A DNA stretch of 64,000 nt from positions 1,178,001-1,242,000 of the forward strand of contig OZ218962.1 of assembly GCA_965112735.1 (NCBI GenBank), in the 5' to 3' direction. The translations under genes and the position numbers were made by a program. The notes beneath the pieces were generated by a model. The model did not search any database, had not been told where the DNA came from, and worked only from the letters and a program-made list of their open reading frames with translations. This document shows positions 20,848 through 32,427 of the stretch, one piece after another (the first letter of the stretch is position 1; each line of letters begins with the position of its first letter). The DNA is from Phaeosaccion multiseriatum. Lineage: Eukaryota; Ochrophyta, other classes.

Positions 20848-23800
20848 CTACCCCACTGCAGCTCCTTCTCGGGCTGCTGTTGTAGCACCAACTGCTTCAC
20901 CACCAACAGCTTCCATCCCTCCCGCCTCTCCCGCCGCTACTTCCGCTGCTGCCTTGACTGCCGATGCTTCTGCTTCCCTCTTTCTCTCTCGCGCCCTCTC
21001 ATCGCGCCTCTGTTGGTCGAGTGCCTCTACAGGATAGTCCTTAGGGTGGAGGTCTTCGAAGACACCCGTCAAGACTTCGATACTTGCCGCCTGTGTCACA
21101 ATCACATGCAGAGCGAGAGGGGAGGGGAGGGGAGGGGATGAGAGGGGAGGGGAGAGGAAAGGAGGGAAGGGGAGGTGAGTGGAGGGGAGTGGAGGGAAGG
21201 GGAGGGGAAAGGAGGGGACGGGAGGTGATGGAAGGTGATGTGATAGGAGGGAGGAGAGGGAGGAGAGGGAGGAGGAGGAGGAGGAGGAGGAGGAGGAGGA
21301 GGGGAGGAGGAGGAGGAGGAGGAGGAGGAGGAGGAGGAGGAGGAGGAGGAGGAGGAGGAGGAGGAGGAGGAGGAGGAGGAGGAGGAGGAGGAGGAGGAGG
21401 AGGAGGAGGAGGAGGAGGAGGAGGAGGAGGAGGAGGAGGAGGAGGAGGAGGAGGAGGAGGAGGAGGAGGAGGAGGAGGAGGAGGAGGAGGAGGAGGAGGA
21501 GGAGAGGGAGCACAGGTGAAGAGAGGCGTGACAGAGAAGACCAAGGACAATAAGTAGAAGTAGCAGAGGGGCAGGCAGCCTTCTCTGAGAGCCCCTCAGT
21601 GTGGCCCACCACACCCCCCCAACCGTACCCACCACACACCCCCGAACCTTACCCACCGAGCCCCCCCCCCCCTCCCACTGCACGACACTGCCACGCACCT
21701 GAGTCAGTTCCTTCTCGCGTTGCTCCCCGACGCAAAAGTCCCGGAAGCCTCCATCGTCAGCACGGCCCCCTCTCTCCTCAAGGCGAGCGTGACTCTTTCT
21801 CAGCCTCTCCTCAGCGGAGTTCGCATAGCGAGACAGACGGGGCGCTGCAGCAGCAGCAGCAGGTTTCTCTCCGGCTGTTGCTGGTCTACCCACCTCCTCG
21901 GCCCTCCTCCTTCTCCTCCTCCTCCTCCTCTTCATCCCCGCCCTCGGCTGCTGCGTCGAAATCTCTTTCTCCATCAGCCCTCCCTGCTCGCCCTTCCCCT
22001 CCCCACCCTCTCCTCCAACTACCCAAGGGCCGTTGTTAAATTCTTTGCTGCTGCTGCTGCTGCTGCTGCTGTTGCTGTTGCTGTTGCTGCCGCTGCTGCT
22101 GCTGTTGCTGCTGCTGCTGTACCTCTCCCCTCCTCGCGCCACCTTGCCCCCCGCCTCACTCATTCCACCTTCATAGAGGACGCCATGCAAAGGTCTCCTG
22201 CGTGGCATCTCTCTATCTGCAACCGTCTTGATATCACGCCTCTTCATGCTTCCCACTGCATCTCCTTCTCCCTCCTGCGGTAAAGCCTGCAACCCATCCG
22301 AAGCGATATTTCTCCGAGCCCTTTGCTCGCCCCCCTCCTCGCCTTTCCCCTCCCCCTGTTGCTGTTGACTATCCAGCAAGCCCTCCACTGCCATCCACTC
22401 TGCCTGCTGCAGCTCCATCTCCTCTACCCCCTCGCCGGATTCCAATTGCACGCCCCCCTCTTTTCTATCCCCGTTCGGCACCTGAGCCCCCTCCTCCACC
22501 CCCCCCTCCACTCCCTTCTCCTCGTCGTCATTGTCGTCCTCGTCGTCCTCGTCGTCGTCGTCGTCCTCCTCCTCCTCCTCCTCCTCCTCCTCCTCCTCCT
22601 CCTCCTCCTCCTCCTGCTGCTGCTGCTGCTGCTGCTGTAGCTCCTCTCGCGCTGCACTGTTCTTCTCTTCTATTGGCCCCTTCCCACCCATGTTCTCCTT
22701 CTTGCTACCTCTGCCCCGCTCCGCCTCGTCTTCTAAGGCTGTGAGAAAGAGGTCCAAGAGGTCCCAGCCCACCCGCCCACCGGTCGAGAGCATCACACAG
22801 ACACCGCAGCAGTGCAGTAGTAGTGGCAGCAAGGGGAGGGGAGAAGCAAGAAGAGTGGAAAATGAAAAGAGTGTATGTGAGTGAGTGCGTGAGTGCGTGA
22901 GTGAGTGAGTGAGTGAGTGAGTGAGTGAGTGAGTTAACAGGGCCTCACCTTCCCTCGTTCACCCTCACTGACTCACCTAGACGAATGGCAAGTTGTTGCC
23001 GTATTCCCTTCCCCTTGTCTCCGAAAGCAAACTTTCGAGCAAAAAGGGCCCCTGAGTCCAAGGCCGCATCGAGGAGCTCGTGTGTGACGATGGGGGTAGG
23101 GGAAGACTTGCCCTGTTGGGAGAGGGGGGGGGGGGGAGTATAGTCAATGGATCAAGGGGGGGAAGGAGGGAGGGAGAGAGGGGGGAAGGGAGGGAGGGAG
23201 GGAGGGAGGGAGGGAGGGAGGGAGGGAGGGAGGGAGGGAGGGAGGGAGGGAGGGAGGGAGGGAGGGAGGGAGGGAGGGAGAGGGGGGGGGAGGGAGGGAG
23301 AGAGGGAAGGAGGGAGGGAGGGAGGGAGGGAGGGAGGGAGGGAGGGAGGGAGGGAGAGAGGGAGGGAGAGAGGGAGAGAGGGAGGGAAGGAGGGAGGGCG
23401 GGAAGGAGGGAGGGCGGGAGGGAGGGAGAGAGGGAGTGAGTGAGGGAGGGAGCGAGAGAGAGAGGGAGGGAGGGAGGGAGGGAGGGAGGGAGGGAGGGAA
23501 GGAGGGAGGGCGGGAGGGAGGGAGAGAGGGAGTGAGTGAGGGAGGGAGCGAGAGAGAGAGGGAGGGAGGGAGGGAGGGAGGGAGGGAGGGAGGGAGGGAG
23601 CGAGAGAGAGAGGGAGGGAGGGAGGGAGGGAGGGAGGGAGGGAGGGAGGGAGGGAGGGGGGGGGGGAGCGCAATAGGAGAGAGAAAAAGAGCGGGAGCCT
23701 ATATTCCCTTGGGTGGTCAAAACAAAAGAAGGGGGTGTGGGGTGGGGCGAGGTGGGCTGAAGACAGTTGCGCTCATTGTTTCTTGCAGACGTATGCCGCC

Positions 23801-25258
23801 GTGAAACACACACACACGCACGCACACTCACATACACACACGCCCACACACGCACACATGCACACACTTACGGGTTGCCAATCTGCAAAGCGCATGTTGT
23901 CTTTGCACACTTTGATGTGTTTGGGGAGGTGAGGGGAGCACGCCACCGTCTGAAAGTACTCCTCGTCGGAAACCTGTGGCCAGCGACCCAGGGGGGTAGG
24001 GGGTGGCGACACGAGGGGTATAGAGGCATGGGTAGATAGAGAGGCATATGGTTATGGAGCAGATAAGCTAAGCTGAGCTTAGCTAACATATGGTTATGGA
24101 GCAGGTAAGCTAAGCTGAGCTAAGCTGTGTGGTGGGGTCGAATGGCGTGTTGTGGGGGTGGGGTGGGGGGGTGGAGTGGGGTGGATAAGAAGAAAAGGGT
24201 AGGATCGTTGCTGACCTGGAAGCCACTGAAGTAGGCGAGGAGCATCCTTGCTTGGTTGTCCGGAGAGTAGTGCACATACTCTGCGAATCGTCTGTGCAGC
24301 ACCACCCACAACTCCCCCTTGTGTGGACACACAGAAGGAAGGAAGGAAGGAAGGAAGGAAGGAAGGCAGGCAGGCACCAGGACAAGACGCAGGAGGGGGT
24401 TTTACTATGTTAAGATGCACATCTATGCGGGACGTCTTTTACACCTATACCTCCATACCGAAATGTACACCTCTATTTCGATATCTACACCTCTATATCG
24501 ACCTCTGCATCTCACCTTGTACACATCGAAGAGCTCCGGCCCCGGTCTCAGGATGGGGTAGGGCCAGCCTATCGGAGCGGGCCAGTGCTGGTCCACACAC
24601 ACGTTGGTTGGGGGGAGATAAGGAGGAAGGTGCAGCGCAGCAGCGTACAGGGTGGGGGTCGTACACGTGTGTGTGTATGTATGTGTGTGTGTGTGATAAA
24701 GAGAGAGAGAGAGAGTGCGAGGCGCGGTAAGGAAGAAAGCATCGCGTCGACACACACGCACGCGCGCGCGCACGCACAAACACACACACATCCCTCCCCC
24801 CACCCGTTCCATTCTGCCCGGTACCCAACCCTTGCCATCTGTCTGCCCTCTGCTGCCATCTGTCTGCCCTCTGCTGCCATGTGTGGCCCTCTGGTCGCTG
24901 ACCTTGACGAGCTCGCTCTTGTCGCGAGGGTGTCTGAAGAGGTAGGGGTCGTCAACGTAGTATAGCCCTCGATCTTGCCGGACCCTGTGAAGTCATACCA
25001 TGCCATCAAGAGAGAGAGGGTGGGAGAGAGGGAGGGGAGAGGGAGAGAGAGAGAGAGAGCGGGAGGGAGGGAGAGGAAGAGGAAGAGGAAGAGAGGGGAG
25101 GAGGGGAGGGAGGGAGAGAGGGAGGAAGAGAGGGGGGAGGGGGGGAGAGAGATGAGGACATGGAAAATGAAAAGAAGGAACCCTCCCTCCCGATACACAC
25201 ACGCGCACACACACGCACACGTACACATACACACATACACACACATGCACCACACACA

Positions 25259-25300
<42 letters not shown>

Positions 25301-25978
25301 CCCATGCGACTTCCTGCTCTGCTGCTGCTGCTCCTTACCTTCCGTCGGGGTCCACAGTGGCGAGGTAGGGCCTTCCATTGATGAAGGACACGTTTTGGTG
25401 CACATGCTGACAAAGACGGACAGAGGAGGGGAGCAAACCAAGACAGCAACGAGAGGGGAAGAGGAAAGAGGGTAGAGGGTAGAGGGCAGAGGTCAGAGGT
25501 CAGGCGAGGGAGATCAAACAAGGGCAACGGCGGGTGTATGTGTGTGTATGTGTGTGCCTGCCTTACCCCTCCATACCTGCGTGAGAAAGGATTTGATGTG
25601 CTGCTGCGGCAAGAGCGGCATGTCGGCAACGCTGAGGTTGATCCAGTAGTCCCACTGCAGAGCGGAGGGCTAAAAGGGGGGAGGGGAGGGGAGGGGAGAC
25701 ACGAAAGACAAGAAAGCAATACAAGCGAGCACAAGTGGGTAAGGAAGCACGAAACAAGGGCAAGCAAGTATGCGAGCAAAGAAAAGTCCGACGCAGACGA
25801 ACATGAAAGGCAGATCAAGAAGGATTGAAAAGGGGAGAAGGAGACCAAAGTTTGAGTTTGAGTTGTATCGTGTATGGTGCCACACTTACCTCATCCGCGT
25901 CCAGCAACACGCTCGCACTCAGGGCGTACAGCATTGCCAGGAGAAGGGAGAAGGCTGACAAGAGAAGCAGCACGGGAT

Positions 25979-26029
<51 letters not shown>

Positions 26030-27537
26030 GGGGGGGGTGAGGGGGGAAGGGGCAATCCCAGCGAGGTGACGCAGGGACACAAGAGAACACAAATGGCGTC
26101 AGCCTCCACCAGATAGTACTCCACGAATGCAGCGACACAAAAAGGACAGGAAGGAAGGAACCTGTGACTGAAAGCTGTGGGTAAAAACTGACTGAGCTGA
26201 AACTCACATCCCCACGACACGTGGACGGGGTTGGGCAGCACCCTCACGTTGCCGATGGACCTCCCCAGGGCATTCTCCTTTGTCTCCAGGAACCGGGTCA
26301 TGGAGCGCTGCACCTGGTCGACACGAGGGAGGGAGGGAGGGAGGGAGGGTGTACCACAGTCACGATGGATGAGTCTGGCCCGGCACCCCTCTATCGTGGC
26401 TGACTACAGCATGCAACCAAAGACAAGACAAGGGTGGTACTAACACCACCACCACCTGGCTCGGTTCGAAGCATAGCGGCTTCCTATTCACTCTCGCTGA
26501 GCATCCTTCGCTGAGCATCCCCGGCCTCTCTTATCCATCGTCCGGTCCTTGCAGCTTGAACACTCCCCTCCCCTCCCCTCCCCTTTGGTCCTGGACATGA
26601 TTATGGCATGCGCCGACCATAATCAGCAATCAGGCCTGGCTCGGCCATAATCAGCAATCAGGCCTGCTGGCGCCGATCATAATCAATGATCAGATAATGT
26701 CCTCTTGCCTCTCGCCTCTCCTCCTTTCCAAAGTACTCACCGATTCGTGTACTGTCTTCGAAGCCTTGGCGTCAACATGCACAAGGTATACGTTGTCGGG
26801 GTGGTACAGCGCAGTGAGCAGCAGCTCCAAGGCGTGGCTGTCTTTGGCGGTGCAGAACAAGGCGTACGCGATGCGAACGCCCTCCTCGGGCTCAGGAGGG
26901 GGGCCTTTTTCATTGAACAGGGCAAGTTCACAGGAGGGGAGGGCAGGACGCGGGTTGTTGAGGGGCAGGGGCCTTGCTGGGGAGGAGGTGTAGCAAGCAT
27001 CAACTTCAATGGGGAGGACGTACAAAAAGCATCATCAACTTAACTCGCTAGCATTGAGCAGCCGCGAGGACAAGCGGGGATTTGGCAATTTCACAGTGGG
27101 TGGGATGGTCGGATGGTCATAAGTGGTGTCGTACCCTTTGCTGAAATAATGCGAGCTCCCTCTGTTCTCTCTCTGCTCGCTTGTCGCTCAGCTCGTGATT
27201 CGCGTTGCTCTTCCTGGTGGTGAGACACGTATGGGTGCTGATGCTGGCTTCGCTCGCTCGCCGCCTGCTGGTCCGCGGAGGAGCTCCACTGGAACATGAC
27301 CCCTACCGCACCCATGGCAGTGAGGAGTATGAGCAGCAGCGCGCGCAGCAGGAACTTCTCGGGCCTTCGCCTGGCACCGCCCTTGTGTCTGAGAGTGTGC
27401 AACTCGCGCAGTTCTCCTCCTGAAGTATCGGCTCTGCTTCGCAGCCCCACCTTCTCTACTGCTGGCACTTCGATGCCACCACCGGAAGTGTCGGCCCTGC
27501 TTCGCAGCCCCCGCGACCCCTTCTCTGTTGCATCCAT
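20848..27537 (-). CDS. GT14 family (core-2/I-branching-type) glycosyltransferase with long disordered tail
   Basis: Thirteen exons on the minus strand give 915 residues: 27537-27135, 26976-26741, 26313-26208, 25954-25890, 25669-25577, 25406-25339, 24984-24903, 24587-24516, 24317-24216, 23973-23872, 23112-22977, 22738-21699, 21090-20848. It is a type II membrane protein with a single hydrophobic segment at residues 63-82. The GT14 fold follows in order: YALFCTAKDSHALELLLTAL, VYLVHVDAKA, SVLLDADE, WDYWINLSVADMPL, LYYVDDPYLFRH, GELWVVLHRRFAEYV, and SDEEYFQTVACSP, which carries the Glu region that is catalytic in known GT14 enzymes. A Golgi glycan-modifying role (N-acetylglucosamine or xylose transfer) is inferred; the donor cannot be read from sequence. 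Exon 12 adds about 350 Gln/Glu/Asp/Ser-rich residues, and part of it is duplicated near 57.5 kb. Confidence 0.88.
20880..20891 (-). repeat. Variant of TTGGTGATACAG element in the last GT14 exon
   Basis: On the minus strand this reads TTGGTGCTACAA, two changes from the consensus. In the gene frame it gives V-G-A-T, the same frame as the V-G-D-T copies elsewhere. Confidence 0.55.
21270..21503. repeat. Giant (GGA)n/(TCC)n tract
   Basis: About 234 bases of GGA repeat on the plus strand, essentially uninterrupted from about 21304 to 21503. It lies in intron 12 of the minus-strand GT14 gene, where it reads (TCC)n upstream of the acceptor at 21091. It is followed toward the acceptor by further G/A-rich plus-strand sequence. 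A homopurine-homopyrimidine mirror repeat of this length can adopt triplex structures. Confidence 0.95.
22880..22935. repeat. (GAGT)n array
   Basis: GTGA/GAGT tetranucleotide array in intron 11 of the GT14 gene; the sense strand reads (ACTC)n. Confidence 0.9.
23155..23670. repeat. (GGGA)n array, about 515 bp
   Basis: Long GGGA tetranucleotide array in intron 10 of the GT14 gene. It contains two larger internal repeats carrying GAGTGAGTGAGG and AGCGAGAGAGAG blocks, so the array has itself been duplicated in larger units. The sense strand reads (TCCC)n. Confidence 0.95.
24040..24130. repeat. Tandem repeat with AGCT palindromes in a GT14 intron
   Basis: Two copies of ATGGTTATGGAGCA(G)(G/A)TAAGCTAAGCTGAGC, each ending in overlapping AGCT/GCTTAGC palindromes, within intron 9 of the GT14 gene. 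Confidence 0.8.
24669..24790. repeat. (GT)n, (GA)n and (CA)n tracts
   Basis: Adjacent simple repeats in intron 7 of the GT14 gene: a GT tract at 24669-24694, a GA tract to 24716, and CA/CG tracts at 24750-24790. Confidence 0.85.
25190..25301. repeat. (CA)n and (GA)n tract
   Basis: CA-rich microsatellite followed directly by (GA)n, in intron 6 of the GT14 gene. Confidence 0.9.
25979..26030. repeat. (GT)n microsatellite
   Basis: About 25 GT units in intron 3 of the GT14 gene, directly upstream of exon 4 in the sense direction, where it reads (AC)n. Confidence 0.95.
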
Positions 27538-27866
27538 TGCCTCCCCACCCCCCCCTTCAATAGATCACATGAAGTGCGAGAGAAAAAAGGGAAAGGGGGT
27601 CCTAGAGCTTCCTTCCTTCTTACTGTTGGTGCTGCTGCTACTGCTGACTGTTCCTGCTGCTCATACTGCTGTTTCTGAGGGGTGCAATGCTAAATTCTAC
27701 AAGTAGTGGAGAAGCTGGAGGGAAAAAATAGGGGAGAAGGGAAGGATATCAGGGAAGTTGATGTGGCCCAGTCCCATGCAATCAGTATCAGGTGCTCCAG
27801 ACCCAAGACAAAGCACAAAGGAAAAAAAAGAGAGGGTGGAGCGACTTCACATGCGTGAGGACAGGC
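27538..27866. promoter_or_regulatory. Divergent intergenic region, GT14 / USP
   Basis: 329 bases between the start codons of the minus-strand GT14 gene and the plus-strand USP gene. It must contain or overlap both promoters. No specific motif could be assigned. Confidence 0.3.
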
Positions 27867-30773
27867 ATGGAATTTCAGCAGCAACAGCAACAGGAGCAGC
27901 AACAACAGCAGCGGAGCTACCAGCAGCAGCAGATGAAGCAGAAGCAGCAGGAGCAGGAGCCGCGGGACGTGCAGCAGCGACACCAGTTTTGGCTGCAGGC
28001 AGAGGATCTTCGGATGGAAGGCAACGACATGTTCCGGGGAGGCAGACTAGAGGAAGCTCTCGAGAAGTACTCCAGTGCTCTCTCCATTTTGATCAAGCTT
28101 GCCAACAGCGAAGGAAGTGGCAACGGGAACAGCAGCATCAATGGGAGTGTCCTCGAAAAGACTTGCGTCGTGCTAACGAATCGAGCCATAGTGCAATTCA
28201 AGCTGGCGCGCTTCGATAAGAGCATTGTCGATTCTTGTATGGCTCTGGAGATGAACGAATCACACATCAAGGTAGAGGAGAGAGACACAGAGCACCCTCG
28301 TCCACCTTTAGGGTCGATGGGGGGCCTCTTGTTTTCCCTGTCCCTTGATGCCGTCACTTGTCCAACTCATCTTCTCAATCTCTGTCTGTCTGTCTGTCTG
28401 TCTGTGGTGTCTCCCTCTTGCTCTCCCTCTCTCTCTGCATCTTCCTCCATCCCTCCCTCCCTCCCTCCCTCTCCCTCTCCCTCTCCCTACTTTTCTGTCT
28501 CCCTCCCTCCCTCTCTCTCTCCCTCCATCCCTCCCCCTCTTCCTCTCCCTCTCTCTACTTGCTCGTATCCGGGTGAGCCAGGCTCGTTATTGGCGGGCAA
28601 ACGCTTCCCTGCAACTGGGACACGCCGTTGAGGCGGTGCATGACTTGGAAGTGTGTGCCGAGAGCGGCAACAAAGAGGCGCTCGCCCTTCTACCCGAGGC
28701 TCGGAGAATAGCCGCGGGAGGACTGCAGGAGCAGGAAGGGGCTTCGTTTGTGCGTCAGGAGGAGACGCGAGGAAGAGCGAGAGGGAGTGGTTACCGGGGC
28801 AGCAGCAGCAGCAACAGCAGCGTCAGCAGAGTCACTAGAAGCACCTCAAGGAGCAGCAGGAGCGGTAGAAGCACTAGTTTGAGCAGTGGGGCGTCCTCCT
28901 CCGGGTCGTCCTCTGAGGCACTTTCGGTGATGCACGAGATGGGACGAGCGAGTGGTCAACATGATGAGTATAGCGGCGACGACGACGACGATGATGATGA
29001 TGATGATGGTGATAGCGGCGCCTTTGATAGCGACGATTCCTACAACGCTCAAGAGGAAGAGGAGGAGGAGGAGGAGGAGCCTTGGAGAGAAGGTGGCAAG
29101 ACCCAGGAAGAGGAGGAAGAGGAAGAAGGTTACCTGTTGGGCATGGACATTGACGGCCATGACATCTCCTACACTGTCTGCCCCGCGGCTGGACAGCCCC
29201 CAGAACCGTGCACCGGGAGAGCTGTGCGTGTGGCCTTCACTCCTTTGCCTACGGTTACAGTTACAGCAGCAATGGATTCGTTGTCTTTGACTCGAGGGGG
29301 AGGCGGGGCTCTCCCGCCGCCTCCTCCCATCGCTGCTCCTGGTGGCGGCTCTACTGCTACGGCTTCCGGTGCCTCGGTCTCCCCACCCTTGCCCCGGCCG
29401 GACGGCCAGTCATCAGTTCGCCACCCCCCTGCCCTTCACCCCGCCGTGATGATGACTCGCAAGCTTCTCGCAAGCCAGATGAGGCAGGAGGAGCAGCACT
29501 TGGTGATACAGCAGCAGCAGCAGTCAGGAGAGGTTTCCCCCGGGGAGGAGGTGGCCGGGGATAGCAGGAGGAGGGGAGGGAGTGACGCAAGCGTTGGCAG
29601 CGTCGGTAGTGACGTCAGCAGAGCCACAGATGGCAACAGTAGCACCAGCAGTTGGTCATCCAGAAGCCTGGTGTCAGGACATGAGTCTGGCAGTGGGGCT
29701 CTTACCTCGTCCGAGCCGGATCGGGGAGGCCTCCCACCTCGCCAGAAGCAGCGAATGGATGTGAAGCGCCTCATCGACCAGGCAGAGAAGAAGGTAGGAG
29801 GATTGGAGGAGGCGAGTGGAGGGGAGTCGAGGGGCAAGTATGTGGAGGTCAAGTAGAGGTGCCCGTTGCGGCCTAGAGGGAAGGAAGGCAAAGCTTGGGA
29901 CCTTCGCCTCGAGGGGGGCACACGCTGCTCTCCTCTGACTCACTCAATCCCTCCCTTCCTCCCTCACCCATTCACCCACGCACCTTACTCGCCAATCCAC
30001 CCACCCACTCACCGAGACCTTCTTCTTCTTCTTCTCTGACTTGTGTCATGTGATGGTGCAGGGCAAGGAAAGTGGCGATCTGTGGTACGTGCTGAGCTTC
30101 AAGTGGTGGCAAGGGTGGCAGCTCTACGTGCATTATGACGAGGTCGACCCTCTGCCTGCTGAGGAGGGGCCAGCGGAAGGACAAGGTAGAGGAGTGGGAG
30201 GAGGAGGAGGAGGAGGATCAAGGCGACCAAGTAGTAGGCACCGGACACGATTGCCACGCGGTGTGGCGGGGCGCGAGAGGGGCATACCGGGACCGGCAGC
30301 CAAGACGAAGACGAAGACAGCAACACGGTCCACTGCCAGTGGCCCTGCCAAGGGAGGGGGAGGGGCGAGTGGGCGCGTGCGGAGGCTGAGGGAGGAGGAG
30401 AGGATGGAGCACAGTGTCAGCACGAACGACTTGACGGTCAATGCAAACGTGAGGGACACGGAGGCGGACGGAAACGGTGCGTGTGGGCGCGTGTGGGCGT
30501 GGGATCGGGAGGAGGGAATGAGGGATTGGAGAGAGAGGACTTGGTATCATCTCTAGTTGTAGTACAGGGCAGGTTTAGAAACACTGTTGAGCTCACATTG
30601 ACCCTCCCGGTGTGGCTCTGTCTTCCCTTTAAAGTGACTCTCCCTTGCGTCCCTCTCCCTCGTTTCCTCTCCCTCCCCTGCCTCCCCTCCCTCTCCCCCC
30701 CCCCCCCCGCTTTTCCAGTCTCGCGTCCATCCGCCATAGACAACAGCGCCCTCGTGCAGCTTCCACAGGATGA

Positions 30774-30804
<31 letters not shown>

Positions 30805-32004
30805 AGACTCGCAGGCAGCAGAAGCAACAGGAGTGTCAATCAGAGTGTCAAGCAGAGTAGTCAGCAGCGGCTGGTGCTCCCGGGAGAGGGGGGGAGGAGA
30901 CTGGGACTGGGTCTTGGTGATATCGGCATCCACCCGGTCACAGGGTTGTGCTCACTCAAATCTCGGCTTGTGCAAGACTACCACTACGTGTTACTGCCTA
31001 AGGACGCCTTCGAGGCACTCTGGGAGTGGTATGGAGGGGGGCCCATCATCCCGAGGAGGGTAGAGCAGCTCTACCCTCCGTCGGGAAGAGACGAGGGCGA
31101 GGAGGGGGGGAGAGGAGAGGAGGAGGAGGGCATCTTGAGAGTGCAGCTCTACCCGGTGAGTGGCGAGGGGAGGTTAAGTCTCCTTTCTTTCTCTCTTCTC
31201 TCTCCTTACACACACACACACACACACACACGATGTGTTTGCCTCCTGCTTCCCTCCCCATCCGACACCCCCTGCGCCTGCGCCCCTCAGGAGCTTGTCG
31301 ACCTGTCTCCCGATACGCGGGGGGGTGGCAGCATCAACAGCAACGGTAGCCCCTCTAGCTCTGACCAGGGAGCTGCCTCTCTCGAAGCGTCCTCCTCGTC
31401 CTCGAACTCCTCCTCCAACCGGCGTTCACAGGACTCACAGGAGGCTGCGGAGAGCCAACTGCCTCAGGTGCCTCTGCCGTGTGGGGCCTGCGGCAGAGAG
31501 GGTGGCTCTCGGTGTAAGGGCTGCTACGAGGCGGCGTACTGCTCTAGGTGAGACACAAGTGTGTGTATATGTGTGTGTGTGTGTATTGGCAATGAGGGGG
31601 GAGCAGCCCTCTACTTTCTAAACTCACCTTTGCAATTCTTCGTTCATCCCCTCACCTTCGCTCCTCAGGACGTGTCAGAGCGCTCACTGGCCATATCACA
31701 AGCTGCTGTGTCACAAAAAAGAGTCTCGACAATCCTTGCCCTCCTCTACCTCCGCCTCACATGGCGGCTCAGGAGGAGGAGGATTGATGCGGTCATGGTC
31801 GCCTGGACTCGGGGGCCTTGGCGGAGGGAGTGGCGTTGGTGATACGGCTGTAGCGAAGCCGAGGAGAGGGAAGACCGGCCTCAGTAACTTGGGCAACACG
31901 TGCTTCCTCAACTCCACGCTGCAGTGCCTGAGCCATTGCTACCCCATCACCAAGCACTTCCTCACAGACAAGTTCAAAGAGGTAAGTGTCGTGTCCTCGC
32001 TTGT

Positions 32005-32047
<43 letters not shown>

Positions 32048-32393
32048 CTCCCTCCCTCTCGCCCTCCCCCTCTCTCTCACACCCCTCTTTTCCTCCATCC
32101 TTCACTCACTCACTCACTCACTCACTCCCTCCCTCCCTCCCCTCCCTCCCTCTCTCACCCTTCCCCCCTTCCCTCCTTCCCTTCCTCCCTCCCTCCCTCA
32201 CTCACTCACGCCATCGCACAGGATCTCAACGAGGACAACCCCTTCGGCACGGGAGGGCACTTGGCACAAGCCTACGACAAGTTGCTCAAGAAGCTTTGGT
32301 TCGGGACAGACGTGTGCGTGGCCCCGGCAAGGCTCAAGCTTGCCATCTCGCGCTTTGCTCCTCAGTTCTCGGGCTTCTCCCAGCAAGACTCGC

Positions 32394-32427
<34 letters not shown>

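Noticed and set aside
21041-21639. Long open frames translating the GGA/TCC tract as poly-Leu, poly-Pro, poly-Ser or poly-Gly
   Set aside because: They are simple-repeat translations of a GT14 intron. The splice sites at 21698/21091 remove the tract and keep the frame.
23080-23804. Gly/Arg/Glu-repeat frames in the GGGA array
   Set aside because: Simple-sequence translation inside a GT14 intron.
26097-26200. Possible GT14 exon reading VEYYLVEADAICVL
   Set aside because: Exons 3 and 4 join directly in phase to give the expected W-G-S-F-S-L-L-L sequence; the segment has no fitting splice sites.
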